A stretch of 64,000 nucleotides of DNA from Cycas panzhihuaensis (Eukaryota; Cycadophyta), in contig CM041465.1 of NCBI GenBank assembly GCA_023213395.1, positions 129,339,741-129,403,740 on the forward strand. The letters are read 5' to 3'. Both the position numbers and the translations under genes were made by a program. Of the stretch, positions 32,176 through 43,954 are shown one piece after another. Positions within the stretch are counted from its first letter, which is position 1. Each line of letters starts with the position of its first letter. Below the pieces are notes generated by a model. That model ran no database searches, had not been told where the DNA came from, and saw only the letters and a list, made by a program, of their open reading frames with translations.

Positions 32176-33660
32176 ATATAGAAAGGCAAGACATTATGGA
32201 TAAAGAAATACTTATCATAAATAAATTAATACTTAGGAACTTGTTCCTCCTCCAAAAGTGAACCAATTATGGGGTGCAAATAGGTTTATAAAATAAAGGA
32301 GAGATCTAATGGAAGCATCAAGAAATTTAAAGCTAGGTTAGTGGCAAAATGGTACACTTAGATTACAAGCATTAACTATGAGAAAACATTTACCTCAATA
32401 GAAAAAATAATAACAATTTATATTGTTATAACTATGGTAGTTCAGTATGGGTGGTAATTGTATAACTCAATATAAAAAGTGTCTTTCTAAAAGATGATTT
32501 GGATGGAAAAGTATATATAGAGCAACCTTTAGGATATAAAGGAGAGGAGAAGAGCATCTAGTTTATAAATTAAAAAAGGTATTATATGACCTAAAGCAGA
32601 CACCATAGATTTGGTATGCAATCTCAAGAAAAAAGAATTTAATAGATGTGATTCTGATCTAATCCCATATATAAAAGTTTGAGAAGATGGCTTAACCACT
32701 ATAATGATTGTATATGTAAATGATATGATTGTTATAGGAAGTGATCATAAAATAATCAAATGGATGAGGATGTATATGGAAAGTAATTTTGAGATAACAG
32801 ATATGGGCCCACTTCACTATTATCTTGGCATCAAAGTAAATTAAGAAATAAATATTATCTTCATCTCATAATCAAAATATACCAAGAATCTTCTTAAAAT
32901 ATTTAATATGGAAGATTGTAACCCTTGTGCCATACCTATGGAAACAAGATGTGTCATGATATTAGATGAAGTCAATTAAGAGGTACATGAAACACTTTAC
33001 TAACAATTGGTCAGAAGTCTTATTTACTTAATGACTACTAGACTAGATATGTCATACTCTATAGAAATAGTTTCCAAATACATGCATGCTCATAAGGTCT
33101 CTCATTGGAATACAGTCAAAAAAATCCTAAGATAAATTAAAGGCATATTACATCTATGATTGAATTATATCCAAGCTGTTGAACTAGAACTAATAGGGTA
33201 CAATGATTCAAATTAGACAAAAGAACATCAAGAAAGGAAGCCTGCATTAGGATATTACTTTAACCTAGAATTAGTTGTTACATCTTAAAGCAACAAAAAA
33301 TAGTCAACTATGCCCTTATCATCAACAGAAGTAGAATACAAGGCTACAGTAAGTGTAACCTATAAAGTAGTTTGGTTAAGGTAATTGGCTAAGGATTTAA
33401 ATCAAGGGAGCTCTAAAATAACCTCAATCTTTTGTGATAACCAAAGTGTTATCACACTGACAAAAAATCTTATCTTTCATGCAAGAACAAAGCACATAGA
33501 AATACATCATTATTTTATCAAAGAGGAAGTTTAAGCTAAGGAGATAATCTATAATATTAAAATAATAAATAACAACTTGTAGATATTTTTATAAATCCTT
33601 TAACAAACAATAAATTCTAGTACCTTGGAAATTAACTAGGATTAAAAAATAAAAGATAAA
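32176..33660 (+). pseudogene. Copia G reverse transcriptase and RNase H (right half)
   Basis: Copia RT begins immediately after the D 3' LTR with DIMDKEI. It then reads KFKARLVAKWYTQ, YEKTFTS, VYIEQPLGYKGE, a YKLKKVLYDLKQ block and a YVNDMIVIGSDH catalytic region in which Y-(V)-D-D reads Y-V-N-D. RNase H follows with STEVEYKATV, FCDNQSVITLTKN and an ARTKHIEIHHYFIKEEV segment. Frames change often. The 5' part of the same element probably lies at 21990-22128, with D inserted between. Confidence 0.78.
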
Positions 33661-33667
33661 AAATATT

Positions 33668-33915
33668 AAGAAAGGGTGTTGAAATATCAATGCTGTATCC
33701 TATATTTTATTTATAAAGTACACTAAGGTCTCTTAAGTATAATTAAGGGTCATTTGTCATGATCCCTCTTTGTTCTTAAATTGAAATTTGGCCTAACTAT
33801 ATTGGATCTCTCTTGTAAACCTGATGTATTTATATGTGTGAGAGATTCTTACCTATCATTAATGAGAAAAAGGCTCCTTTTGTTCATATTATTTTTCAAC
33901 TAGAAGAATCCAACA
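33668..33915 (+). repeat. Copia G polypurine tract and 3' LTR
   Basis: AAGAAAGGG (33668-33676) is followed by a compact 239-bp LTR, TGTTGAAATATC to ATCCAACA (33677-33915), with TGTTG/CAACA ends. No 5' partner is in the window. Confidence 0.7.
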
Positions 33916-34402
33916 TGGAACAATATATAGAAGAATCTAAGTGACAAATCTACTTAAATAAGATACTTGATAAGAATTCAAATCCTATTTTATATTATTC
34001 TATTCTTTATTATAATTTTATATTTCCCCTTAAATCTCTACTTCATATGGTTGTAAAAGATACCACATCCCTAATTACTAAGAATCCATAGTTAATATAC
34101 ACCCTTCTTAGCAATAAGATGGGCCCAATTCCTCTACTAATACCTAACTCCCTTTGACTTCTAAATTAGTTAAACCCCATCCTCTTCATCATGATCCATT
34201 TTTATTATTTTATTTTTTCTCCATCCTTTAAGTTATTTCATGGTCTATATAATCATTTCTCTCATCCTTTTATTATCCCTCTACATATGCCACTCCTTAG
34301 CCTTGATCCTAACCCAAGCCACCTCTTACCTTCTCATATACTATTCTCCCACTAATCTTCCATTAATATGGTCTTCTAATCTTATCCAAAATATGCATCA
34401 TC
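33916..34402 (+). pseudogene. E C/T-rich linker, left part
   Basis: This is strongly pyrimidine-biased AT-rich sequence encoding a Pro/Ser/Leu-rich reading with stops. Together with 38029-38500 it resembles the linker before the gag-like region in A1 (1-130), A2 (5920-6110) and D (25860-26110). No other gene was seen. It ends at the left flank of N1. Confidence 0.4.
34398..34402. repeat. Left target-site duplication of N1
   Basis: TCATC, paired with TCATA at 38029-38033; four of five bases agree. Confidence 0.6.
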
Positions 34403-34875
34403 TGTGGCATTCCTAAATTATGAAGAACTTAATTTTTAGGAGAAATAAGGAAGTCAGTATTTTAAGAGAATAGTCATTGCATCCTTAAATTAGATGAAGT
34501 TCATATTTTAAGGATAAAGAATTAGATGTTTAATTTTAGATATAGAGAGAAACGTTATAAATAGAGGAGCCTTATTCATTTATAAATATCTTTGAAAATT
34601 TTATTATTTTGGATCTAGATTAATACCCTTCAGCAATTAGGGTCCTGTTGTGCCATTTTAGTGGGAAACTCTCACCTTGAAGAGGGTAATATACTATTGC
34701 TATTTTATTTGGTATTTACTGTTTAGTATGGAAAGTTTGAATATGGATATTTAGTATGTTATTATATATGAATTACTATGGATATTTATTATTATTTATT
34801 ATGAGATGCTATTTTTATATATTATTTATGGTGTAAATGCTATATTTTTATCTATAAATAGTTGGCATCGCTACA
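34403..34875 (+). repeat. 5' LTR of N1
   Basis: This 473-bp LTR starts TGTGGCATTCC and ends GGCATCGCTACA. TATAAATAG near 34558 is the likely promoter box, matched by CTATAAATAGAGGAGCC in the 3' copy. Confidence 0.75.
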
Positions 34876-34877
34876 AG

Positions 34878-34889
34878 TGGTATGAAAGC
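34878..34889 (+). other. N1 primer-binding site
   Basis: TGGTATGAAAGC matches TGGTATCAGAGC at 10 of 12 positions, two bases after the LTR end; this is a tRNA-Met-type priming site. Confidence 0.7.
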
Positions 34890-35779
34890 CTCATTTTTCC
34901 CCACCAAGGATCTACATTTTTTAGAGTATAAATGGAAGAATTTTTAAAGAAAGTTATCATAAATTTGAGTTAACCATGCTTGTTCTACAAATTTTGAGTG
35001 GTTATAATGTAGATTTTAGAGTGAAATTACAAAATTTGTAGGAAATTTAATTTTGGCATGTTATTTATCACTGTCTTTAGGGCCTAAAATTTGCTACTAT
35101 AACTCCAAATGGTCATAGCATATGCTAAAACTATCTACATGAACTCAATTATTTTTGGAATCTATAAGTCTTGAGATCTACTTTCTATTAGAAGTGGTTT
35201 TGAAAATGGTTGTCGACATTTTAGTAACAGGTACTATTATAGTCCCTAGAAACCCTAATTATGACTTACATTAAAAGGGTCATAGTAATTATTACATAAA
35301 TCCAAATAACCTCAAATGTTTTTGAATTTGGTGTGGCTCAAAGCATGGATTACTTAGAAGAAAGAATTTTTTAATTTAGAGATCCAGTTCAAAAGTTATT
35401 GCTATTTTAGTGGAGGGTACTAATACTACTTTAAAATTTAAATTTTTTATCCAACTTGCAAGGGTCACTATAGGAGCTAAAAAGCTCTAAAACACCTCAA
35501 ACTAGGCCTATTAGAGACATTTTAAAGTCCTTTCCACTTAGGAAAAGGAATCACTCGAGTTGGATTAGTGGAGAAAGAGTTGTATCATTTTAGTTTTGTT
35601 TTTAAAAGGGGATACCTAGATGTTCAAATCCAAATATTTTGTTGTAAGAATTGAATCCTAATTTCATTTGAACTATTGGATTCCTAGTTTAGTGATGATT
35701 AATTTGAATGGTTATATGGTATAGTTCTTATCAGTCCTTGATATAGATTTTACTCTGTGAAGTTGTAGCTTTTTATTAA

Positions 35780-36310
35780 AAAGAAAAAAATGATGACTTG
35801 GTTAGAGGAAAAATCCTCAACAAAATTAAAGGAGTTACTAAAGTAGATGAAACAAAAGGCATGCTTAATATGAAAAATTCAAAGTATTCAACCATTCACC
35901 CTATGTGACAACTATAGAGTGATTTCAACACATCGATATGTATTGTGGACTCATACTAGATACAAATTTTGAGAATTATAGAGCGAATATTTAATACTAC
36001 TTGAGGGGGAAAGCTCATCGATGGTATGAATATTAGTCTAAAAAAATAAAAATCTTTAATAAATAGTATTGGTATAAAAAATATATTAGGATAGCATCTA
36101 TTCAGTAGGATCAATATAAAGAAATGAGCTCAACTTAGGACAATGTTATTCATGAGAACCTCGAAGAAATTTCACATGGAAGTTGCCAAAGAATTAAAGC
36201 AATTATATAAAGGGATAGTAAAAGAAGAAGAATCGATCTTTGATAAAGATATCCAAGAAACACTATAGGAGCATCGAGGGGAATTAACTTAGTAGTAACA
36301 ACACAATAAG
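35780..36310 (+). pseudogene. N1 gag remnant
   Basis: Read through stops, this stretch gives a short gag-like core, LDTNFENYRANI, then LRGKAHRWYEY, then a Lys-rich helix and ISHGSCQRIK. The L-x-G-x-A-x-x-W-(F/Y) motif is the usual anchor of retrotransposon gag. Nothing downstream resembles a zinc knuckle. The identification rests on that one motif and on its position after the PBS, so it is tentative. Confidence 0.4.
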
Positions 36311-37544
36311 ATCAAAGACATGGAGCAAGGGAAGACTAAGTATCTTGTCGAAGAATCTAACCAGGTATTGGCTAAAATAGAGCACTATGATGAATAACTT
36401 ATGCAAGAGCAATACTATGGAGTTGGCAGTAATTGAAAAAGGATCTAATGAAGATAGATAGACCTCAGGAAGAGCCTAAGTAGGTTGTAAAAGAAGATAT
36501 TCAACCAAATAAATCTCATAAGGTACTTGATCTTCTCTTACACATGCACATTACCCTTGCTACTTTTATTTTTCCTCTTTCTTTTCTATATTTAATAGTT
36601 ATACAGAAACTTTCTTCTCCTTACCCCCATAATTATCAAAACTGCTAAGTCTTCTAACTCTAATATCTTTATGGGATAAATTTTAATCTCCCTTCATAAC
36701 CCTAATTCATCCCATTATTCACATGTCTCTTTATTCCCTAGCCACTTTCCTCAATAGGATGTCCTAAACCTTCCACTCTTCCTTCATCATGTTTCACATC
36801 CTAACTAAAAAATTACCCTTCATAAAACCTCATCACATTTATCCCAACCCTCTTCACCTCAATATATCCCATGCTCTTTTTTCTCGTTAATCCCCCTATC
36901 TAGTCCATACCCTATCTTTGAACCTCTATGTAAACCTCCTTCCCATAAAGAGTGTCTATCCATAATTTTATTTCCACAGTTATCCAACCAAACTTATCCT
37001 GAATATACACCTCTTTGGAATTATTTCTCAAAACCCAAGTACTTCTTACTTCTTCTCTAGGTTTCTTACATGTACAAATTTATTGTTGATAATCTTATTG
37101 ACCCCCAGTTCCCCTATTCTTTCTTACGTTATGTAATCACTTATACATGACCCTTATGATCAATTCTTTTCAATCCTCCTAAAACTATACTATGACTTTC
37201 CTTATAAAACCTTTGAGTATTCTCAACACTTTTCATCCCTTAAACGATGTTAAAATATGCAATAATAAAATAAAATCATGGAAAAGCATCATCAAAACCA
37301 CATAAGTCCCAAGATCACTCCTATAAAGGACAAGATATAGCATCTTCTTAGACATCAAGATAAGCATTGATGGGTATAAATTACTTGTCAGTAGTCTCTA
37401 ATAGAGAGCACAAGATTGGACTTGATTTTTATGGTATGCAAGACCTAGTAAGCAATAAATTGAAGAATTATCAAAAGAACACCAACTAGCCCCACACACA
37501 GCTACTTATACTTTAAGGGTGAAGTATTTTAAAGGGATGGGAAT

Positions 37545-38028
37545 TTTAGCATTCCTAAATTATAAAGAAGTTATTTTTTAAGAGAAATAAAGAACTCAAT
37601 ATTTTAGGAGAATAGTCATTACATCCCTAAATTAGATGAAGTTTGTATTTTGATATGAGAGAATTAGAAGTTGGGTTTTAGAGAGAGAAAATAAGGCTAT
37701 AAATAGAGGAGCCTTATTCATTTGTAAAACATCTTTGGAGAATTTGATATTTTTCATGTAGACTAATGCCCTAGAGCCATTAGGGAAATGTTGTGCCATT
37801 CTGGGAGGAAACCCTCATGTTGAAGAGGGCAAGATATTGTTGTTACTTTATCTAGGATTTATTATTTATTGTGGCAACTTTTATATTAATATAGCATTAT
37901 TATGTGGTCTAGTATTATATTTAAATTACTAGAGATATTTATTATTTTTTATGATGAGATGTTGTTTTTATAAAAATCTGTTATATGAATGCTATATTTT
38001 TTGTCTATATGCAGTGGACATTGCTATA
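37545..38028 (+). repeat. 3' LTR of N1
   Basis: This 484-bp LTR starts TTTAGCATTCC (decayed TG) and ends GGACATTGCTATA. It is followed by TCATA, the partner of TCATC at 34398. Confidence 0.72.
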
Positions 38029-39240
38029 TCATACTCATCCCTTACTTTCCTAACTTAAATTGTCACTCCCCAAACAACCTTTATATAGGCCTCAATTCCC
38101 TAATTCACTTCATCATCTTTATCCCCTACCATTATCATCTAACTTTTTTTTTTTTATATTTCTCCCTATCATAATTATCAACCATATATATTAACTATTA
38201 TACCCTCTTATCTCTTAATTTTCTCTTGTAAAGTCTCCATACCCCTTATTACTTGATTCCCTATAAATATTACCCTATTATCCTTACTCCCTATCTGCCT
38301 CTCCCTAGGGCTTCCAACCCTAGTTCCCCTAAACCTCCCTTTAGGGCTTTTAGCTCTAATGATTCCTAGTCCTACTCTAGGGCTAACAACCCTAGTTTCT
38401 CTCTATTTTCCTTTAGGGAAATCACCTCTATCATCCTCTTATTCTTTTCTAAGGCTAACTTTGATGAAGATTTTAGCCCTAAAACTCCACCCTCTAGTTA
38501 TAAGATTAGTTTACTTAACAATGATATAAAGGATGTGTTATCATTGAGGATGTTGTGCTCCTATTCCTCGAGATAGATGATAATGCAACTAACAATTTCT
38601 TCCAATGCATTGAGTATTGGATGGGGTACCAAGTTTTGGATCAAAGTAATTAGGAGATTGATTTTATAACAACTCTTCAAGGTCTATCCTAGTGGTGGTA
38701 CATAACCCATTAATAAACACTTCAAAATTGGTCAAAATTATAACATGTATTCCAATTATGTTTTGATAGCTAAGACTTAAGAGGTATCCCAACATTCTTA
38801 GTGAGTGAATATATATGAAAACATCTCAAATTATGTAAACCCTTTAATAAATCTCAAGGTATACCTAAGAAAGACTGGACACACTTATTCTAGCATACAA
38901 TAGGGAAGATAGGCCAAAATTCGCTATTAGGAAAAGAGCATATTAGGGAGGCCATGTGGGATCAATTAAAAAACTCATTTCCAAATACGTTCTCATACAC
39001 ATCCATAAGGAATTGCTAGTTATAATAATAGAGTAGAAAAAGGTAGTAGAGGTATATAGTGGTGATGATGAAGAAGAAGTTTATAGTTTTTTCCTAGAGG
39101 ATTTTAGAGATAAATTATGGAAATTATAGTATTGAGTCACCTAGATATAAAATTAATGAGGAGAAGCAAGTGCAATTTGAAAATATTAGGACAAAAAAGC
39201 TAAGCATCAGGGATGAAGAAAACCCAAAAACATAATTAAA
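38029..39240 (+). pseudogene. E linker and gag-like region upstream of RT
   Basis: The Pro-rich linker continues to about 38500. It is followed by DNATNNFFQCIEYWMGYQ (compare THLTHYIEYWMEQ in A2). The first gag-like motif reads TTLQGLS with WWYITH and then LQNWSKL with F-x-L-x-FDS, near 38670-38770. The second has HTIGKIGQNSLLGKE followed by WDQLKNSFPNTFSY, near 38900-38990. Order and spacing match A2 6290-6670. The intact TLQGLSxWWY pattern makes the resemblance to retrotransposon gag clearer here than in A2. Confidence 0.62.
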
Positions 39241-40700
39241 GGAGACTACTAGGATGAGAGAATAGTTGCTCAAGCCTATGGATTTTTTGAAGAATTCAGA
39301 GATGTGTTTGCATGGTCTTATAATCATCTTAAGTGAATTCTACTAGAGATAGGAATACACCACATAAACATAATTGAGGGAGCTAAACAGATTAAATATA
39401 GACCTTACCAAATGAATCCTAAATATAAGGAGAAGATAAAAGCTAGGATAAACAAACTATTAGAAGCATGTTACATCTATGAAGTGGAGTATAGTAATTG
39501 GGTTAGTTTGGTAATGGTGGTGCCAAAAAGGAATTAAAAGATTCGAGTATGTATTGACTATCATATACTAAATAAAGTGATGAAAAATAATCTCTTCCCC
39601 ATCCCCTTATAGAAGATGTCTTTGAAATGGAAGGGGGTAGTGAGGTATGTTCCTTTACAACTAGATTTAATAGATAGAATCATAGAAGATCAAACAAATA
39701 TAACATTTGTTACTGGATGGGCCACACACATATATAGGGTAAGCTATTTGGATTAACAAGTACCCAAATCACTTTTTAGTAAATAGTCTTTAATATTTTT
39801 TTAAAATTAATTAGTGAGAATGTAGTTATATTTCTTGACTATTGAACACTATATAGAATGAAAAAGAATCGTCTAGATATTGCTTAGAAGATGTTGTAGA
39901 TATACTAGGAAAATAAACTATCTAAATTCCAAAAAATAGATTTTTATAGTTCCATTTGGAATTTTCTTGAGACATATCATTAAGAAGAAAGGCTTCTTGA
40001 TTGATCCTACAAGTTTATCTATAATACTAAACTTTCCCATCCCCCTCATTAAGAAAGAGTTGAAAGGATTTCTAAGGTTAACTAGGCACTACTAGAGATT
40101 TCTTAAAGAATATGCACGTATCTATACGCCCTTGGAAGAATTACTTAAGAAAGATATTAAATGGTAGTGTGAAGGTGAGTAATTAATGGTGTTTAAATCT
40201 CTAAAGAAAGTAGTTATGATAGCACCCATTCTGTGATTCCATGATTAGAATAAGATGTTTCACATCCACCTAGATACCTCTTGATTTATAGTCAGGTATA
40301 TGTTGGCCTAGCTTAGCAAAAATAATATTGATCATCTAATTACATTCTCTATTAGGAAGCTAACTTGAGTAGAACAAAATTATATAGTTATAAAAAGGGA
40401 AGGATTATGGATATTCTATGTGCTACAAAAGTTTTGGCATTATTTATTATCAAACCCATTCATATTTTATGTATACCATCAAGCTCTCCTATATCTAATT
40501 AACAAGCAACCACTATGAGGGAGAATTAATAGGTGTCTAATGGTGTTCCAAAAAATCATGTTCAAGATTATTGTTAAACTTGGAAAAGCCCATGTGATAC
40601 TTAATAAATTATTGAGAATTAACAATGGAAAAATAGCAACTGGAATTTGTAATGACTTTTTATATGCCCATTTATTCATAACTGATGTAGTTAAATTAGA
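39241..40700 (+). pseudogene. E reverse transcriptase and RNase H
   Basis: RT shows EIGIHHINIIEGAKQIKYRP, YQMNPKYKEKIKARI, VEYSNWVSLVMVVPKRN and VCIDYHILNKV. The palm has lost about 30 bases around the usual YNQVxIAPE block near 39665. The catalytic box is IFLDYxTLYR near 39830 (second Asp changed). The connection LKGFLRLTRHY and RNase H (HIHLDTS, YLLSNPFIFYVYHQALLYLI, IVKLGKAHVILN) follow. Domain order is as in A2 but identity is clearly lower, so E is a distinct subfamily. Confidence 0.82.
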
Positions 40701-42030
40701 ATGATACAAATATATTTCTAAATATGTGTTAACTAGAGAGTTACTTCGTAGATTAAATAAGGCTAAGAAAACGCACTTGCTAAGGAAAGTAAAGCTATAT
40801 CAACTCATTCAAGGAGAACTCTATTAACTTGGCCCTAATGATGTTTTAAGGCATTACATAACACTGCATAAGGTGGAATAAGTTATATCTTAAGCACATC
40901 AAGGTGTAGTCAATGGACATATGAATAAAGAAATAACTTATTATAAAGTACTAAATGTTGGGATATAGTGGCCAACATTATTTGACAATACATAAAATTA
41001 GGTAAGAAAATACCATTGTTATCAATACATAAGGAATCCTCACCACTAGGATTTTCAATCTCTTAACATGATTCTACCTTAGGTTTGATTTAAGAAATGG
41101 GGAATTAATTTTCTTATTCTATTACATCCCATCTCTAGAAGATCTTAGGCAAGATATATATTGGTTTCCATTGTTTACATGACTAAATGGGTAGAAGCAA
41201 GGATACCAACACCTGAAATACAACATGATTTCTATATGAGGTGATCATAAAAGGGTTTGAATATCCATTAGAATTGCTAAATGATCAATGCTCTCATTTT
41301 TAAAATATTGTAATTCAAGAGTTTACAACAACCTTTATGATCAACTATTGAAAATCATTTCCATTATATTCGTGAGAAAATGGCCAAGAAGAAAGCTTGA
41401 ATAAAATTATCAGGAATTATTTATAGAAAATATGGAAAATTTCTTGATCATATTGCGCAAAGAAATTATCTTTGTATTATGTGCATTTCATATAATTTAT
41501 ATAAGAGATGCTAAACAAATTCCTTTTTGGTTAGTTTATGGCCTCGAGGCCATCATTCCTTATGAATTCAAAATTTTGAGCCTTTGCATAGCCTTTATTT
41601 ACTACTTGGAAGATGAAAAATCACTTTGAGAAATATTATTACAATTAAATCAACTAGAGGAAATGAGGTAGATGGCAAACTAGATGCAAGACATTGAGAA
41701 GAACTATAAACAAACATGGCACAACCACCACATTCGATTACCATAATTTTGTGAAAGTGATGAAGTATTGATTTATAATAGAAAGTTTAAAATCCACCCA
41801 AGAAAATTTAAGATACATTGGGTAGGTCCCTACATAATCCAATGAATATTTCTTAATATTTTAGTTCAACTATGATAACCAAATGGATGAGCACTGTCAA
41901 AATTTGTCAATGATAATAGGTTAAAACCCTACACTATTAGGGTTAACCAAAATCACTAGAGGAATCAATGGTTGTATCACGAACATATTGCTTGAAGTTA
42001 AGAATAAATGAAGTTATCCCAACATTAAGA
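40701..42030 (+). pseudogene. E integrase
   Basis: The zinc domain shows QAHQGVVNGHMNKEITYYK-like residues with a stop at the first Gln, followed by a YHCYQ remnant of C-x2-C. The core has WGINFLILLHP (first Asp now Asn), RYILVSIVYMTKWVEARIP, a decayed NDQCSHF reading and a GQEESLNKII-like third motif. Each is shifted or stopped. The tail keeps QWLYHEHI and a remnant of HEVE. The catalytic triad is no longer complete. The G17 run lies just after the domain. Confidence 0.72.
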
Positions 42031-42057
42031 AGTTGGTTCTATCTTGATACATTATAA

Positions 42058-42074
42058 GGGGGGGGGGGGGGGGG
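42058..42074 (+). repeat. G17 homopolymer
   Basis: Seventeen consecutive G are followed by AGTAGGGGGGAGAGAA, in otherwise AT-rich DNA between E integrase and the extra ORF. It could form a G-quadruplex. Its exact length is likely unreliable in assemblies. Confidence 0.9.
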
Positions 42075-42675
42075 AGTAGGGGGGAGAGAAATTAAAAAAT
42101 CAATAAAATAACTTATAACTTGATATCTAAGATTTAACAACACTAAATAATCTCTAGAAAAAAGTATATATAAGAGTAATGAAACCCTAAAAAATCTGAT
42201 ATGAAATGACATGAGCAAATTCAAAAAAGTTGGTGAAAATTTTAAGCAAAATAATGTTATTTCAAAAGTGTCCTTAGTAGCATCCCCATAAGTATACCAA
42301 AAGCATCTAGAGATGGTTAAGTGATTAGCGCAGAAGTGTCTGGTTGAGAACATAACTAGGAATGTTTTAGAAACAAAACTTACATGAACTTATTTTTTAG
42401 ACAGAATTCATCATTTTTTAACATTCATAATAGAAAAGTATTCTAGCAGTCAATTAGAAGCATCTCGATAAATTTGGAGGGAGATTTGAAGGAAATTTGA
42501 CTCATTTTTTTGAAGGGAAACTTCTTATTATGCATCCTAACTATTTTAAGATTTTAGGGATAGTTTAAAGGATAGCTTCCATACAAATTCCCTATAAAAC
42601 ATCTAATAAAACATTATGCTACCATTCTAGTGTTAGTAAGCAACTTTTAAAGCATTTTATGGTATTTTCTTGAAG

Positions 42676-43739
42676 ATGGAGCTATAATTATTAGAACCCT
42701 ACCCACCACACTTGGAAAATAAGTACTTTGAAATAAGTGACAAGTTCAAGATATCCATAAATAGTGTTGGTTAGAGGAGATATATATTGTTACTACATCT
42801 TTATTAGGACAATATATTAATAAAAATAATTATATAGTTGGTATCTTAAAATATGAACAAACTTGAGATAATTACTAATTAAATTAGATGAATCACTAGA
42901 TTACCCCATGCCGGAAGGGTTCCAACTAGAGATAAAAGAACAAAAGTGGATAGAGAGTTGGTTGTCCATGCACTATATAAACTAGGTTCTAGAACATGTA
43001 CCATAGGAACAAAGATCGATAATCTATTAGATCTAGAGTTGTGGTGGTTAACTAGAAACTTTATCACCCAATTCTTGGTAAAAAGGAAGTTTATATATCT
43101 TCCCATTAGAATATCAACTACCCTTCAAGAGGCATAAGAGAGAAGGAAACTGAATTGAAGTGAATACATGGCACATTTTCTCTAGAAATAGTTATAGGAG
43201 GTGAGAGGGCCAAAAGCAACCTTTAAACATCCTTCATTATTGTTAGGGTTGCAATTTGCTCAAATTCCAATAGCATGGCTACCCCAAGTGGAAATTGAGG
43301 ATGGATGGATCTTATTACAATATTGGATGTGTTTAGGAATATCTAATGTGAAGTCAATATAGTGATGAGAAATATTATTTTATGGTTTTGAGGTGCTACA
43401 CACCAAGCCCATCCTCATCATCTAAATAAGAAGGCTAGAAAATAAATATGATAGGCGGTCGAGTCAACAATAAAAATAGAATCAACATAGGATACAATCC
43501 CATCATGATCAATAGAACAAAGTGAGAGAACTTCCTAAGGTTAGGGAAGTGTTGAAGATAAAATCCAAGAAATGAAAGGATCACTAGATGAACTTATAAG
43601 AGAACAAAGGCAACAATAACAACAAATTACAAAGTTGTAAGAAGAATTATAAGACAAAGCATTAGAGGTAGAAATTTTGATGAAAATTAATGAAGATACG
43701 ATAGAAGAGGCATGTAAAAAAGGATGTTTAGATTGTTGA
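42676..43739 (+). pseudogene. E extra ORF after integrase
   Basis: This is the most divergent copy of the extra ORF. From ATG 42676 it reads MEL, a stop, then LLEPYPPHLENKYFEIS. It keeps ITRLPHAGRVPTRDKRTKVD (aligned with ITGLPNEGEVPTATRRLEVD of A2), LVKRKFIYLPI and KHPSLLLGLQFAQ. A Gln-rich coiled coil (DKIQEMKGSLDELIREQ, then QQQQ-like) ends in ILMKINEDTIEE. A 63-codon stretch (42946-43137) is open. The match to A1/A2 is confined to these blocks, but order and spacing agree. Confidence 0.65.
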
Positions 43740-43839
43740 GCTATTGGTAAAGCTTATAAGAAGAAGTGGAGGAAGGTGACCCACCATTGAAAAAAATAGA
43801 AAGCCAAAACATTTAACAAGATAATAGCAAGGATTTTTT

Positions 43840-43954
43840 GTGATGTTAAGGATACTCAAAATATTTCTTAAACCCCCATATTTATATAGTAGATTTGGCT
43901 CTAGGATGCTAGGGAATAGTCAACAACACTTCTAAGAATGACTATGAATATAAC
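43840..43954 (+). repeat. E 3' LTR, left piece
   Basis: This runs from about TGTGATGTTAAGG to the T insertion point. The start is uncertain. With 57754-58491 it totals about 850 bp, close to the A1/A2 LTR length. Confidence 0.4.
43950..43954. repeat. Left target-site duplication of T
   Basis: ATAAC, paired with ATAAT at 57749-57753; a single C/T transition separates them. Confidence 0.7.

Larger units (their letters stand above)
34403..38028 (+). mobile_element. Non-autonomous LTR element N1
   Basis: This 3.6-kb element has two LTRs (34403-34875 and 37545-38028, about 80% identical by eye). A PBS lies directly after the first LTR and a polypurine tract (AAAGGGATGGGAA, 37531-37543) directly before the second. 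No protease, RT or integrase motif was found in the 2.67-kb interior. Near 36000 a reading NYRANI followed by LRGKAHRWYEY fits a retrotransposon gag core. C/T-rich sequence fills 36540-37200. It is a gag-only or LARD-like element that would depend on enzymes supplied by another element. Confidence 0.75.

Noticed and set aside
22124-32180. Target-site duplication for element D (AATTA / ATATA)
   Set aside because: Only three of five bases agree in AT-rich DNA, which is not better than chance.
34876-37544. Host gene inside the 2.67-kb interior of N1
   Set aside because: No open frame over about 60 codons and no recognisable domain apart from a gag-like motif.
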